Position numbers and translations under genes: made by a program | Shown here: piece after piece, positions 47,660 to 60,372 of the stretch | How the letters are laid out: the number at the start of each line of letters is the position of its first letter | Position numbering within the stretch: position 1 is the stretch's first letter | DNA from: Climacium dendroides | Lineage: Eukaryota > Streptophyta > Bryopsida > Hypnales > Climaciaceae | Length of the DNA stretch: 64,000 bases | Direction of reading: 5' to 3' | Assembly (NCBI GenBank): GCA_950106755.1 | Contig: OX467082.1 | Coordinates: 33,108,001-33,172,000, forward strand | The notes under the pieces: model-generated | Told to the model about the DNA's origin: nothing | What the model saw: the letters and a program-made list of their open reading frames with translations, nothing else | Database searches by the model: none

Positions 47660-50488
47660 TTAGTCGTTCCACAGTTTGTAGTAGCCTGAGTCTTCAGCAG
47701 GGGAGGAGTTGCGGAAGCTCAAGTCGAGGAACTGATCTTCCATTGCCTTGCCCTTGCGAAGACTCTCCAGTCTCTCTTGGCAGTAGGCTTCGTCCCTTTC
47801 TTGGGCCTCCCGCACCGCGGCGTTCAGGTCGAACCCCGTCTCATTGGGGCTGTGCACGGGCGTTGGGGGGGGTGCGCTTTCGTAGAATACATCGTAGTTG
47901 CTCCTGGTGCCCCAAATACAACGTACCCCAGTTTAATAAATTTTTCTACTACAGTTCAGCGGCAGTACTCTTACTCGTCACTCTAACTTCTAATTTACTT
48001 CTACATGATTCTCGATTCAGTGCACTTACTCACACTATATAGGGACAGAGTTAGAATCGGGAACTTCCGCTTCAAAGACATAGAATGGACTTACTACAAG
48101 GATATATTCAACTAAACTTGCAGACTCTGGCTCCAGAGTAGTGTCAGAAACCCCACTCAATTAAGGCTACATTGACCGAACTCGTCACGTAGTAGTCTGC
48201 TGTAAAATGGACATGGAATAGTTGTGGCCGAATGTACCCTCTGGTTCATTCCAGAGCATTTTTTATTGCACTCGAGACATGGCTTGACGCATGTTCCGCT
48301 GGCCCACGATTTTGTTTTAGAATATTCTGGCCACAAAACGGTACTTGTCCACTGTATAGCAGGCTTCACTACAATTTCTAGAATTTACAGAATTTACACT
48401 ATAGTTATCAATTTAACAACACGCCATGCCTGCAAGCTTACACAAGTGTAAAATTACTACTTCAAGCAAACGTGACTATGACGCACAGAAGTAATTACGA
48501 AAAACGAAGAGCTGATGGACACCGGCCATGTCTCTCACTTGCCAACATGCTGGCTCCCACACATCCCTCATTTCAGAACAGAGCGAGCACAAATTAAGTC
48601 TACTAATTGGCATACATTATATAACTATGACTACTACAACAAAATAGCTACTCTGGCGTCAGTGCATGTAATGCAACTGAAGAACCAAAATCCTGTTACA
48701 CATCCAAACCTTAACAGTTTCAGAAACGGAATGCAGGAAGTGCCCCAGTTGTCAGCAACTCACAGAGAAGTTGTGAATCTATACTACAAACTACTGCAGT
48801 CGCTCGATCAAGCAACGAAACGCGAACTTTAGGGAAGAAATGGAAGGGTCATGTCTCTTAGCAAAAATTCTCAGCGATTGTCAGATATTCAAAGCCAAGA
48901 GAGTCTGCTTAACTCCAGAGAAACCGCATCCAGAAATCCCAATTCAATCACACAGAGCGTAACTCAAGTATTATACAGCGCGAGTATAGAATTTCACTCT
49001 ATTTCATACTCCAGCAGTAAAATACTGGAGTTGCAGTGTGTGCGAGTGAATGGGATTTTTAAATGCATTTCTCTGGTGCACCACAGGTTAGAAAAAGGTG
49101 AATGATCCACAAGTTAAGCTAGCTAATTCCACATGCCAGGAACTGAAAAAATTCAACAGCAGCTAGTTGAAACTTAAAAAACATTGCTCTCAAGTTAGAT
49201 AGGAATGTTCTTTCTATATCCAGAAGAGAAAACTAAAATACCAAATGTAATACATAGTGTCGTCTTGAACCATAGAATTAGCTCCTTAACCTCAGTCTGG
49301 GTGCTCCTGGGAGATCGAATTAGCTTGACGACAAGCTAATTCCACCTACTACCACACCGAGACAGAGATCGACGAAATTCAACAAGGGGAAGTTGATCGA
49401 AACTTAAAAACACTGATCTTAAGCTACAGCACCTGTTGCCATATCCACAAGAGGAAAAACAAACACAAAGTGTACTCTCTGGGTACATTCTAGAGTATTT
49501 TTTTCCACTCAAGACATGGCTTAAGCTTAACGTACGCATGGCTAGAAATTTTTTTACACATCCGGTCAAACCTTAACAGTTTAGAAACGGAAACTAGCAG
49601 GACATGCCCCAGTAATCAGCAGTGGTTCACAGAGAAGTTGTGAATCAAAACTACTTCAAAAGTACTCAAGTCGCTCGATCAAGCAACGAAACCTCAACTC
49701 TAGGGAAGAAATGGAAGGGTCATGGCTCTTAGAAAAAATTCTCAGCGATTGTCAGATATTCAAAGCCAAGAGAGTCTGCTTAACTCCAGAGAAACCGCAT
49801 CCAGAAATCCCAATTCAATCACACAGAGCGTAACTCAAGTATTATACAGCGCGAGTATAGAATTTCACTCTATTTCATACTCCAGCAGTAAAATACTGGA
49901 GTTGCAGTGTGTGCGAGTGAATGGGATTTTTAAATGCATTTCTCTGGTGCACCACAGGTTAGAAAAAGGTGAATGATCCACAAGTTAAGCTAGCTAATTC
50001 CACATGCCAGGAACCGAAAAAATTCAACAGCAGCATAATTATGAAAAAATATAGTCGTCAAGCTAATTTCAACTACCAGGAACTCCCAGACTAAGACGAC
50101 ATTCAGGCATTCAGCAACAGAACGAAAGTTGAAACATTAAAACACTGATCTCAAGCTATACAGGAAAATCAATTGTTGCCATATCCACAAAGGAAAATTA
50201 GTATACAAAGCTAGTGTACTACCCAGTATAGTCATCCACGTCCGGAGAGTGCGGGACCAGCGCATCATCGATAAAAGGCACGTGCACCGGACTGTCCTCT
50301 TCCTGCTTCGCAGGGTGGTTCAAGTCAATGTCCGGCCGTCGTCTTGCCGAAGTTCTAGCAACATCACTGCGATAGACAGTGTTGTTGTAGTTCGGTGGCG
50401 CCTGGTTGAAGATGTCGACCACAATGCGAACCTCGCCGTCATCTCGGTTGCTTGCAGAGCGGTATGAACCGCGGTGTGAGGGATCCAT
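47660..50488 (-). CDS. Unrecognised acidic two-exon protein
   Basis: Exon 1 (50488-50223) ends ACTGG|GTAGTA and exon 2 (47903-47660) follows GCACCAG. The phases fit and give a 169-residue protein ending in TAA. It opens MDPSHRGSYRSASNRDDGEV and contains RRPDIDLNHPAKQEED, HVPFIDDALVPHSPDVDDY, an AAVREAQERDEAYCQERLES helix and a C-terminus SGYYKLWND. I do not recognise the family. Two DLN tripeptides (IDLNHP and FDLNAA) recall, but do not match, the DLNxxP form of the EAR repression motif. A TATA box lies 137 bp upstream of the start. The 2.3-kb intron is filled with repeats, including two almost identical 365-bp copies. No signal peptide or membrane segment is seen. Because both exons were paired by phase and codon character alone, an additional small exon cannot be excluded. 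Confidence 0.55.
48799..49163 (+). repeat. Near-identical 365-bp repeat, copy 1
   Basis: It matches 49670-50034 at an offset of 871 bp. From attctcagcgattgtcagat to ccacatgccaggaac the copies appear identical by eye apart from isolated bases near the edges. Both lie in the intron of the minus-strand gene. Flanking sequence on the left side is also related but diverged (about 48690-48798 against 49556-49669). Confidence 0.93.
49670..50034 (+). repeat. Near-identical 365-bp repeat, copy 2
   Basis: This is the second copy of the 48799-49163 repeat. A third, more diverged relative of its right half (caagctaattccac, aattcaacaag, gaaacttaaaaacactgatc) occurs at about 49335-49460, and another at about 50055-50190, so the intron has gone through several rounds of duplication. 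Confidence 0.93.
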
Positions 50489-50624
50489 GAGAGAATTGCT
50501 GGCAAAAAAGCAGATCGGATCGGAGTATGAGTGAGTGGGCAGCGAGGTGGAAGATGAAGATCATGAAAGATGAAGCTCATGAAGGATAGAGGAAGAAATG
50601 AGGTTCGGCGGCTGATGGACGGGG

Positions 50625-50632
50625 CTTTTATA
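50625..50632 (-). promoter_or_regulatory. TATA box of the minus-strand gene
   Basis: The minus strand reads TATAAAAG, 137 bp upstream of the start codon at 50488, in a GC-richer context. This would place transcription start near 50600. Confidence 0.6.
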
Positions 50633-51372
50633 CACGGGAGATCGATGAATTAACGGGCAGGGCAGAGGTAGCGGCAGGGGTGAAAATTAGTTCTAACCCT
50701 GGCCCGAGGGAGAATTGGGCTGCACTGTCGACGTCCATGTCATGGTGACAGAATATAATGCATTGTCGACTTGAAGTCACGTAATTTTAATTCTTACACT
50801 CTTGTGGGCCTGCTTGCCAGGGAGCGGCCAGGGAGCGGCCAGAGTCAGGGATGGGATATGCAATCACGCCATCACGCCATTAGAGCCACTAGAGAGCGGC
50901 CAGGTAGCGTTTTGGTTGCTAAGAGAGAGACCAAGTGTGCATTAGTCTAAAATAACTAACCCCGTGTTGAAATATGCATTGTTAACTGAACTCCTGTGGT
51001 CTTAATTTGTACTGGTATACATACTTAAAAAGGTAACATTTCAAGAGGTTTTGTTGATCTAAACCTAGACCATACTTTAGGGGTATAGATTTTATGCTCA
51101 ATTGTCCTCAACAAGGGGTTGGCACTGGCTATTAGTGAATACGTCACTCTAAGTGTGTTTCAATTAATCGACACTAGTGTAAGCTAGTGGTATACTAGTG
51201 GTATACTAGTGATAAGCTAGTACAAGCTAGTGGTAAGCTAGTATAAGCTAGTGAATACATCGCTCTGTATGAGCTAGTCTGTGTTTCTATCGACTCTCTA
51301 CTAATTTTCTAACTAAGACCACTGGCATGGAGTGGTTGTATTAATAAATCTATGCCTATCTTGGTTTGAGTT
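50633..51372. other. Upstream region with small repeats
   Basis: GC-rich direct repeats of ggagcggccag occur at about 50820-50845 and 50892-50903. A low-complexity block of taagctagtggta/tatactagtg units is at 51168-51270. No gene was seen. Confidence 0.5.
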
Positions 51373-51502
51373 CACAGGGAGACCGGGAGGGCGATACGGG
51401 TGTGTGTTGGGGTATGTAACTATACCCCAAATTTGCCTATTTAAGAAAATTTTGGGGGGTATAGTTACATACCCCCGGTATCGCCCTCCCGGTCTCCCTG
51501 TG
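51373..51502. repeat. Near-perfect 130-bp fold-back element
   Basis: The left arm starts CACAGGGAGACCGGGAGGGC, continuing GATAC (51373-51397), and the right arm is its exact inverse (51478-51502). The inner parts also pair, sharing GGGTATGTAACTATACCCC with small gaps, around an AT-rich loop. No open frame is present and no target-site duplication is obvious. Confidence 0.9.
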
Positions 51503-53465
51503 CCTTCAATTAACATTCTTTTGTTTTGATTTGTTTAGGAGTAGAAGGTTCTGAAGTACTTGGCCGGCCTGCACATGAATTCTACGAATTTACCCGGTCA
51601 GGCCTTCTGTTATTCTCAGACTGGTTATTCTCAGTCACTGAGACACTGCATGTAGAAACGTGAGTTACTTGTGATCGATGGTCGAGATCGCTTTAATTCC
51701 GATTCAGCTTTTCTCATGTCAGAACTTGAATTTCCAGAGACCTGCAATTACTGCATGCAGATGTAGAGGTTTGTGTTTGTACAGTAGAAGCTCAGGAACA
51801 AACGGGCTGCATATATCGATTTTACTACGCAGTCACTAGCTTGCACTGATGCAGCCTCCGGACAGTATACAGTATAATTATCCCCAAATACATACCGGTA
51901 TTCAAATTCTCAGGTCGGGTTCCCCTGTGGTCGGGGTCACGTACTGACACTGCCTGTCCCCTGTACTTGCATCTCACTTCTTCAAATGAATGCAATTGGG
52001 CTTCGCCCCAGCCTTTTGTGCCAAAATAAAAAAAGGAAAAGAAATTCTCAGGACGGTGTACACGTAAATTCAACATTTTGATGGAGAGTTTTAATCAATG
52101 TTGGCTTTGAAAGAGATTCGTCTCCCCTAATTAAACGCTTCTGTTTATACAACCTCATTTGGGGTTAAATTGGTGCATTTTAGAGCCTGTGCTAAAAATT
52201 TGGACAGGCATCCTGAAAAGATCGACAAAAACCTAAGCCAGAATTAATAGAGGATCATATTCATTAAAACTGCAGATTTTAGAGAGAGTGCTGATACAGT
52301 TCAAGTGCCTGCCAGGACTGAGGTTTAAAATTTACACAGGTGTAGATCTTAGGTCAACGAACCAATTTGAGGTTTAGAATTGCCCGTAGAACTCGAAACT
52401 TTTCCCGTTTCCTTGTTGTAATTAAGCCTTTCCCAGGCATGGCTTAATTGCTATGGAGCTCGCAAAGGAGTTGGTGGTGGGCACGGGTTTCGTGGAATTC
52501 TACCAGTGTACGTAGCAATGTGGTCGCGTATGGATTTTAAATTTAGAGGCCGGCTGGGTCAAATTCCTCTACTGTGAAAATACATCACAGTCTAAGACTC
52601 CCTAAACTGTAACAATTTAAAACTCCGTTGCAATATTTGAGAATGAAAGAGCAATGCTGAGAACTTTGCTGACTAGCTCGAGAAAGATGTTCTTGGCTTC
52701 TTGCATCATTCCAACACGATAATTACTCGATCAGAGCTTCTTCAAATGCTCTTTCAAAATGAATTAATGACCCTGTACAATTTCTTCAAATCGGAGAATT
52801 TGACGTGGAACCCTTCCATACACAGCACCGTGTACATTTGGGGCAGCTTTAGGAAAAAATTCAGTAAACCTCTAACTATATATTTCTTCTGAATCATTCC
52901 TACATTTCAGTGGCGCAACGAGAGTTCAATTCACAACCCGCGCAACCCCCCATTTCGAATTCACACGTCGACGAGACGTACTTCCCCTCTACAGTATAGA
53001 TAAAATTGTGGTCCATCTCAATACTGGACACACACAAATACCTAAGGACCATACTTTCTTTTATCGTTTCTTTACAACTAATGGACCGACATCAATTCGA
53101 TTATATCCTCTCAAAGCTCAATCGTTTGCAAGTCTCCGTCCATGAATAACTTAATTACCTTAAGCATCATTCGATCTAGATGCTTTGAGGGATTCCCTTC
53201 CTTCATAATGCAAGCTAAGCATATGCTGCATGTAAAGCATGGACAAGACTACTGAAACAGACCCCACCTGTGAAGTTAGTGGAGCGCACCACTGGTTCAG
53301 TGGAATTGAAGGCGTCTTCGCCACTCTTCCTGACACTTAGGGTCAATTCCATGGTCAGTCGGCCACTGAGTTTTGGCAGTGTCTGTTTACTTTGATGGTG
53401 AATGCCGGCCTGGACATTTTCACACTTCCACCGTCAGCTAGTATGGAATCCCCACTGTAAGAAAA
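51503..53465. other. Region without supported genes
   Basis: Only short open frames without family signal occur. A segment ending ccccagccttttgtgccaaa, continuing ataaaaaaagg, at about 52002-52036 could be the 3' end of a small retroelement. Nothing else was recognised. Confidence 0.35.
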
Positions 53466-53637
53466 TCAACATTCAGGATAGATGTTTCCACGCCAATCCA
53501 TGTACCCACTATGTACATTTTTCACGCCAGGCCGAGATGATGGCTGTGATTTCAACATTCAGGATAGATGTTTCCACGCCAATCCATGTACCCAGTATGT
53601 ACATTTTTCACGCCAGGCCAAGATGATGGCTGTGATT
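53466..53637. repeat. 86-bp perfect-spaced tandem duplication
   Basis: tcaacattcaggatagatgt starts at 53466 and again at 53552. The 86-bp units differ at only a couple of positions (for example cccact/cccagt and gccgag/gccaag), indicating a recent event. Confidence 0.92.
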
Positions 53638-55428
53638 TTGCAGTGAGTTTTTTTTTCATACATTTTAGCCTGGAATTTACCTAATAAATCCCCAAGTTTG
53701 CCTACAATTCACGTGGGCAAGAATATAGTATACATAGAAAACTAGTGTGAGATTAAATTACCCAAATTATGCAATTTAAACTTTGGATAATATTGAAGGG
53801 GATAGATTTCATGATTCTAGTAAGAAAAATACTTTGCAAAGATATGTAGGCCTCCTTGTTCCTAAAAGAACACAACCTAAAAGAACAACACTTAGCATCA
53901 AATGAAATCACCAAGGTGTGATTGTGAACTTTCTTGTGAATACTCTTAAGATAACATATCAAGAGTATTAAGAATTGAAAAGAAACACGTTGTAATAGAG
54001 TTAGATTTTTGACCTATACAGAGAATTAGAATCCACATTATCAATTTCTCTATAATGGCATAGTGAACTATCAAGAAAACAAGGAGGTGCACTCATTGGG
54101 GGCACAAAGGGGATATATGGAGATGGCAACCCTAACTTAGCAATGTACAATGATTTGGGCAAAATACAATATGCACATTTGTTTGCATATCTACTGACTC
54201 AACAAGCTAATGCAAACATCCAAAGGTTTTATGAAATACCACCAAATAACAAAATTATTGACCTTAATTATGAGTAATGACTCTTATGATGTCTCTTATC
54301 TGCACCTTCACACAGCCTCCCCACTTATGAGGTTCGGACAAAAACTTAAGAAATTTAGAAATCAGGATTAAGGGAGCCGTAATCCAAAAGTTTTGCTATG
54401 CCATGCTGTTGTGGAATCTCATTAGTTTAGTAAGTTGAGGTGTCCATAACTGCTGTTCCGTACTATTAGTATAAGGCTTCGAACATTTTCAATCAAGTTC
54501 TCTTGAGAAGTGGCATCGAGACCACTTATACTCATAACTTTGGCCTCTTTTTGAGTTAGTTTCACATTTTGAAGATCCTCACCTGGAAATTTTCATAGTT
54601 GGTAAATGGAAGACTTGCAAGCCACGAACCCACCACCCACCCGCCCTACCCCGCAAAAAAATTTAAAAAACAAAATAAAATAAAATCCCGAACACTCAAC
54701 TGTGTTTCTAGTGGGGTTAGGGATTTCACCTGATCGACTGGTGAGATGCAAACAAAACATGGTTGAGAACGTCAATTGCATCTTTTAAGCGAGCTTAATC
54801 GGGATGTGAGAGGCTTACCTGAATTGCGCTGCAGTAAAGAAACTATGGCCAAGAGCGAAACGGGTTATTTCATTTTCCTGCAACTTTTCTCCCATAACTC
54901 TAATCAAAGGTACATCAAAACGAATCGAGCTAAAATCAAAGCGCAATCAGAGCTGATACGAGTGCAATAAAATATCACTGCTCCCTCTCCTTTCCGCACC
55001 GGAATTCGTGGCAAGACTTCCGTTTCAAGTCATTTCACCGACGTGCAGTACAATGTGCACTGTCTCGGCCTCTGAGTCGAAAGTGACTCCCTTGGAAATG
55101 CATGTTCTCACGATGGGGGAGTCACAATCCAAGCCAGTGGTGCCAGATTGGCCTCTCCTTGAGTGCACTCGGGAGGAGTAATTTCACTGTACCCTGTCTG
55201 CAATGGGATTGGGTAGAGATTCAAATTGACAGACCAATTTCTGGATCGAAGTTAACGCAATGACCCGATACATGTTCCAGCTGACATCGTGTAAGGATAC
55301 GCAAGGAGGCAAATTATCACTGGCAAGGGAAACTGTAGTTGAATGACATCCAACCAACCAGTGTTAAGAGATGATGGGAGAAAAGCAGCTACACTAACAG
55401 GACGTCAGAAGAGGGTTTGGTGTGCACA
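53638..55428. other. Region downstream of phosphorylase, no second gene seen
   Basis: It holds the presumed 3' UTR of the minus-strand phosphorylase at its right end. The remainder is AT-rich DNA with short unsupported open frames. Confidence 0.35.
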
Positions 55429-58400
55429 TTATGGGACAGGGTTGGGTCTCACTTTCCAGATCTCCTTGGCATACTCATGGATAGTGCGGTCGCTGCTGAA
55501 CTTGGAAGACCCAGCTGTGTTGAAAATCGACATCTTTGTCCACTTCTGCAGATTCATAAAACAACGAGCTTAATTAGTTTTTACTCCTTCTGGATAAAAT
55601 GATCAATTGCAAGCAGATACGTATAATATGCTTAAAGGACGCGGTCATGGCAGTGCCTCTTGATCTCGGTAAGCTTCGTCTACTTTCTCCTGGCATTCAA
55701 CATAGGAGGGGAAGTCCTTGCCAACCAAGAAGTAATCCCCCTTTCCAAATCCTTCGTTTCCCTCCAAGGACTCCAGCAGGGGTGCATAGTCATAGTCTCC
55801 TAACACCCCACTTCTGATCCACTTCTTCGTTTCTTCAAAGCCTTGCCATGGGGTGAACTGACCCCGAGAACATGCCAAAGAAATTCCCATGAGATGCACG
55901 TTGGCAAGATATTATCTGATGGTCTATAATAGGGAAGTACAGGCATATTGGGAGCGATCAAGGTATAGAGTGTGGTTCCAGTACATCTGCGGGCCCTCAT
56001 TACCAGACCAGCATGATACTTCAACTTTAATTTACAATTTTATACCCTGGTTCATACCAGTCAATACGAGTGTCCAAGACCAGTTCAATAGGGATTGCAA
56101 CGATACATAACGGGGGTTAGGAGGACTCTGATAATTGCTCCGTACACATGCCAGCCTGATCCTAGATTCTTTTTAAAAATTATTTACATGGACTGATGGA
56201 CCAGTCTGGTATTTAAAAAAACGATACCAATACAACACAGGGTGTATCAAATACTATTATTCATTTGGTACAAGATGCAGCAGTTGAGGTTATATTGGTT
56301 ACCTTGCCAGCTGCTCGCTCCGCTCTTAAACCCTGGATTTGATCAACGGTCGCGCCAAACAGGAAGAAGTTTTCTTCGCCGACTTCTTTCCGGATTTCAA
56401 CATTGGCGCCATCCAGGGTTCCAATTAGCACGCACCCATTCATGGCGAACTTCATGTTACTCGTTCCGCTGGCTTCCATCCCAGCAGTACTGCATAAAAG
56501 ATAATTTGTGCCTTCGTGATCTCATGACGAAGAATGTTTCAGATATTGCTACTGTCATATAATTCAAATTGGTGCAAAATTGACAAAGGCAGAGGTGAAG
56601 AAATGTGGTAATCATGTCCAGAAACTCCAATTTTATATGTAAATTATATATCCTAATATGCCACCTGATGTGCTGGGAGAGGTCGCTTGCAGGAATGAGC
56701 ATCTCTGCCGCACTAACATTGTAATCCGGAACAAAGATGACCTTTAGTAGATCTCCAATTTCGGGGTCTTTGTTCACGAGGGCGGCCACGTCTGTGATGA
56801 GCTTTACAATGCGCTTCGCTTGCAAATATGTAGCAAAAGCTTTTCCACCAAATATACAAACCCGAGGTACATACTTGGCCTCGCGTTCCTTGGCCCCCAT
56901 TTCCTTCATTTTCTTGTACCGGTATATCACTCCCATGATGTTCATAAGCTGCCTTTTGTACTCATGAATTCTCTTGATCTGAAATCAATCATCTCTTTAC
57001 TCTCTTGGATGACGTTTATAAACTTATTCTACCCAATTTGCCTTCAAGAATTTGATTCTTTAAGGAACCTTAAGCACGAACGCACCTGAATGTCGAACAT
57101 AGAATTCGGGTTGACAACGTAGCCGGTTTTTTCCTTGATGAAACTTGCCAGTAATTTCTTACGGGCTTGCTTTGCTAATCTCCACTCCTTCAGAAAATCC
57201 TGATTTGATGTATGCTGTTCAATTTGAAAACCAAAAGTTCAGGAGACCGTCATGAAGCAAACTGTACAATTCAAAAGAAAACCTTCAACACATGGGCAAA
57301 GATTTAGAGTTTAGGGCCAACCTTGCGAAGTCCAACCAGGAGCTCAGCATGGAGGATCCAGTCCCGACTGCCCAGCCATTTGGTGATGATGGCGCTCAGT
57401 TCAGGGTTGGAATATGCCAGCCAACGTCTGGGAGTTACTCCATTTGTTTTGTTCTGGAATTTCTCTGGCCATAGCTGTTTCACACATCATGACAATAATT
57501 CTAGGGTTAATTCTAATGATTCTTCCAACTTTCCCCACCTCAATCACAAGTTGCAATTCCAAGTAAAATTACCTTGAAAAAGTCCTTAAAGACTTCGTTC
57601 TTCACTATTTCACTGTGAATAGCTGCAACGCCGTTCACTTTGCTGCCTGCAATCACACTCAGATTCGCCATTCTCACCAACACCTCCGGTTTCACTCGTT
57701 CCTCCTTGGCTATCGCAGCTTTTCTAACTTCGTCTCTGTCTTTGACCTTAGCCTTGATATCGATGTTCTCTTTCCCTAAGGATATCTTCACTTCCGTCTT
57801 CTCTTTCGTGTGGATGGGACTTTCAGGCTTTGGCTTCTCATCAGAAATCAGCGTCTTCCTCAAAGTCTCAGGGAATTCAACGTTTTCGAGTACCCTCATG
57901 CGTGCAACCGCTTCCCCAAGCTCGTCCTGGTTTACCTTCTTCGCAAGGCATTTGATGAACTGCATGCGGGCGAAGAATGAATCTGCATTAATCGAGTCAT
58001 TCACAACAGATTACACTGCCTTAAGAACCAAACTATAACTCACCTATGGTACAGCCATAGATTGCAATGAAAACTTTCAAACCTAAGAATGGAATAATGA
58101 AATATGCCTTGTTACCGTCTCATCGATTTTCTCAATGATCTCGACATGACGAGGCAGCAGTTTCCTGAGAATGGGCAAAGGCCATTTCTCCAATGCCTCC
58201 GGCAGAACTGTGTGATTTGTATACGCCACCGTCCTATGAAGATAAAAAACAAATCATGAAGAACACGAGGATTTTTGACATAAACAGCATATCGTACCAC
58301 GCAATGTCCATAGAGTGCTGGAGAAATTTTAGGTGAAAATCCAAGGAAGTTCGAAAAGCTCTGAAAGTGAGATAATTTACGCACGCTCGGGTGATGTCCC

Positions 58401-60372
58401 AAGCTTGGTCCCATGATAGGCCTTCAGAATCCATGAGAATGCGCATGAGCTCCGGGATGCAGAGTGTAGGGTGCGTATCGTTCATTTGAATCGCTACTTT
58501 CGAAGGAAAATTGCTGAAATTCAGCTTGCTCCCCGACCATTCCTTGAACCGAGCGATCATGTCTTGTATGGAGGCCGAGCAGAGAGTGAATTGCTGCTTC
58601 AACCGGAGTAGCTTCCCTTCCACAGTTGCGTCCCCTGGATACAACACGTGACAGATCTGGCAATCACGACCATGCACCGCATCAGCTTCTGGCGCAATCA
58701 AATTCGGATGCTCAAGTGTAGCCATAGAACTTATACAACTCCATAAAGATCAAGGACTCATACTCTTAAAATCACCAATTCAATTGATCGTAAGGTGGAA
58801 AAATTTATTCCAGACGGGACCAAATTGTGTATCACCAGAATCAGTGAAGAAAATCGCATACATATATTAGTCAAATCTCAAATAAAATTGGAAAAAATAA
58901 AATCCCCAAATGACCTGCTCAAAACTGATAAACGAGAACACGAGGTCCAATTTGAGCTTCTTCGTACTTCAGGAAATAGCAATGCATTGTCTGGTTAGGA
59001 TTTAGTACTCTTTGTGCGTTGTTTCGCAGCGAGGCCGCTTTATCGTAGTCGCCGGCGTTGAAAGCTGCCAGGTCGAAGTTCTTAGGACTGACTTTTGTGG
59101 ACCAGAGCCGCAAGCATATGGTGTTTTTGGTCTTGTAGCCGGGAATAGGAACATCGTATGCAACGGCTTCAACATTTTCTCCAGCGATCCACTCTTTCTT
59201 TCCAGCATACGTCTCGAACGTCTTCCCGAAAAATTTAATCGGATAGCATATGTCGTGCCTTGCAATTTCCCACGGGTATCCCATCTGCACTAAACGAGCA
59301 CACTTCAAGGTTTCAACATGACCAGTTCGATTAATCATATTGTGAAAAATTTATTCAAACGGGGTTAAACTTGACATCACTAGAATCAGTGAAGAGTATG
59401 TCACTTGTTGGTGAGAAAACACATAAAATTGAAGAAAAGAAAGTCCCTACATGATGTCAAGTAGTCAATGCAACTCTCATATCGAAATGCCAGTGTTCGT
59501 AGGATCCCTATCGATGTAAGATTTGTGTGACAGTACCTCCAGCCAATTCTCAACCACCTCGTGTTGCCCATCTTTGTCAATTTCTTGACGGAATAAACCA
59601 TACTTGTAGCGCAATCCGTATCCCCAAGCAGGATAATTCAACGTGGCTAAAGAGTCCAAGAAGCACGATGCCAGTCTTCCGAGTCCTCCATTCCCAAGAG
59701 CTGCATCTGGCTCCTACATTCAACAATGTATCATCAACATCTAACGAGCTCGGGAATAACAAACATTTGTAGATCAAGTTCAAGTTCAAAATATCTAAAC
59801 GAACCTGGTTTACTACAAACCTGCTCAGCGACGTCGTCGTACTCATATCCAAGCTTCTTTAAAGCTTCAACATATTCGTTGCCTAACTCAAGGTTACCAA
59901 TGGCATTGGTCAAGGCTCTGCCCTACAACAGCCAACTGTGAGCAATCAAAGCAGGGAAAACGAGAAACAAAAAACAAAAACTGAACAAAAACAAGATGTA
60001 ATTGGCCGTAAACCTAGTATGCCTATCCCGACGAAACGTTCTTCCCAGCTTTATCCCGAAGCGCAAGGCATTCTTGTTAAGAGCTTGTAGATCTAATGTA
60101 ACAAAGACGAGTTCCAGTTCACCAGAGTACAACCTGCAAAAACTCCATGGAGAGGTAATGCACGGTCTTCGCATTGGTGGTCTGGAAATGCTTGTACGTT
60201 TCGTTCCATCTGTGAATGACCTTGTCTTTCACACTCTGCGCTGTGGCGAAGTAGGCTTGTTTCGCCTCAAATTGCAACGGATTGAACGACGGTGAGTACT
60301 TTGCGTGATACTGGATGTGCGCAGCAAGTCCCTCGGGATCTGTGACCGCCGGATTGACGAGAAGCGGAGGAC
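55429..60372 (-). CDS. PHS1: Alpha-glucan (starch) phosphorylase, plastid L-type-like, 5' end unresolved
   Basis: Thirteen exons join in phase: 60372-60134, 59922-59821, 59713-59537, 59284-59009, 58656-58385, 58233-58116, 57959-57573, 57474-57322, 57214-57086, 56978-56665, 56489-56303, 55857-55657 and 55545-55429 (TAA), about 889 residues. The enzyme (GT35) reversibly transfers glucose between alpha-1,4-glucan ends and phosphate. Diagnostic stretches include [80 protein letters not shown] and the pyridoxal-phosphate lysine region [17 protein letters not shown]. Exon 7 carries a charged insertion ([20 protein letters not shown]) where plastidial L-type enzymes have their characteristic insert, so a plastid form is inferred. 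The transit peptide and first exon were not resolved: a fair acceptor precedes exon 60372, and a possible ATG frame starts at about 60562. Intron 12 appears to use a GC donor. Confidence 0.95.

Noticed and set aside
48851..49105. 84-codon frame repeated almost unchanged at 49722-49976
   Set aside because: The similarity extends into non-coding flanks at the DNA level and lies inside an intron on the opposite strand, so protein-level conservation is not shown.
51960..52040. Possible SINE/LINE 3' tail, with a similar segment near 44870-44935
   Set aside because: Only an A-rich tail and a short preceding motif are seen. No promoter boxes, target duplications or reverse transcriptase could be recognised.
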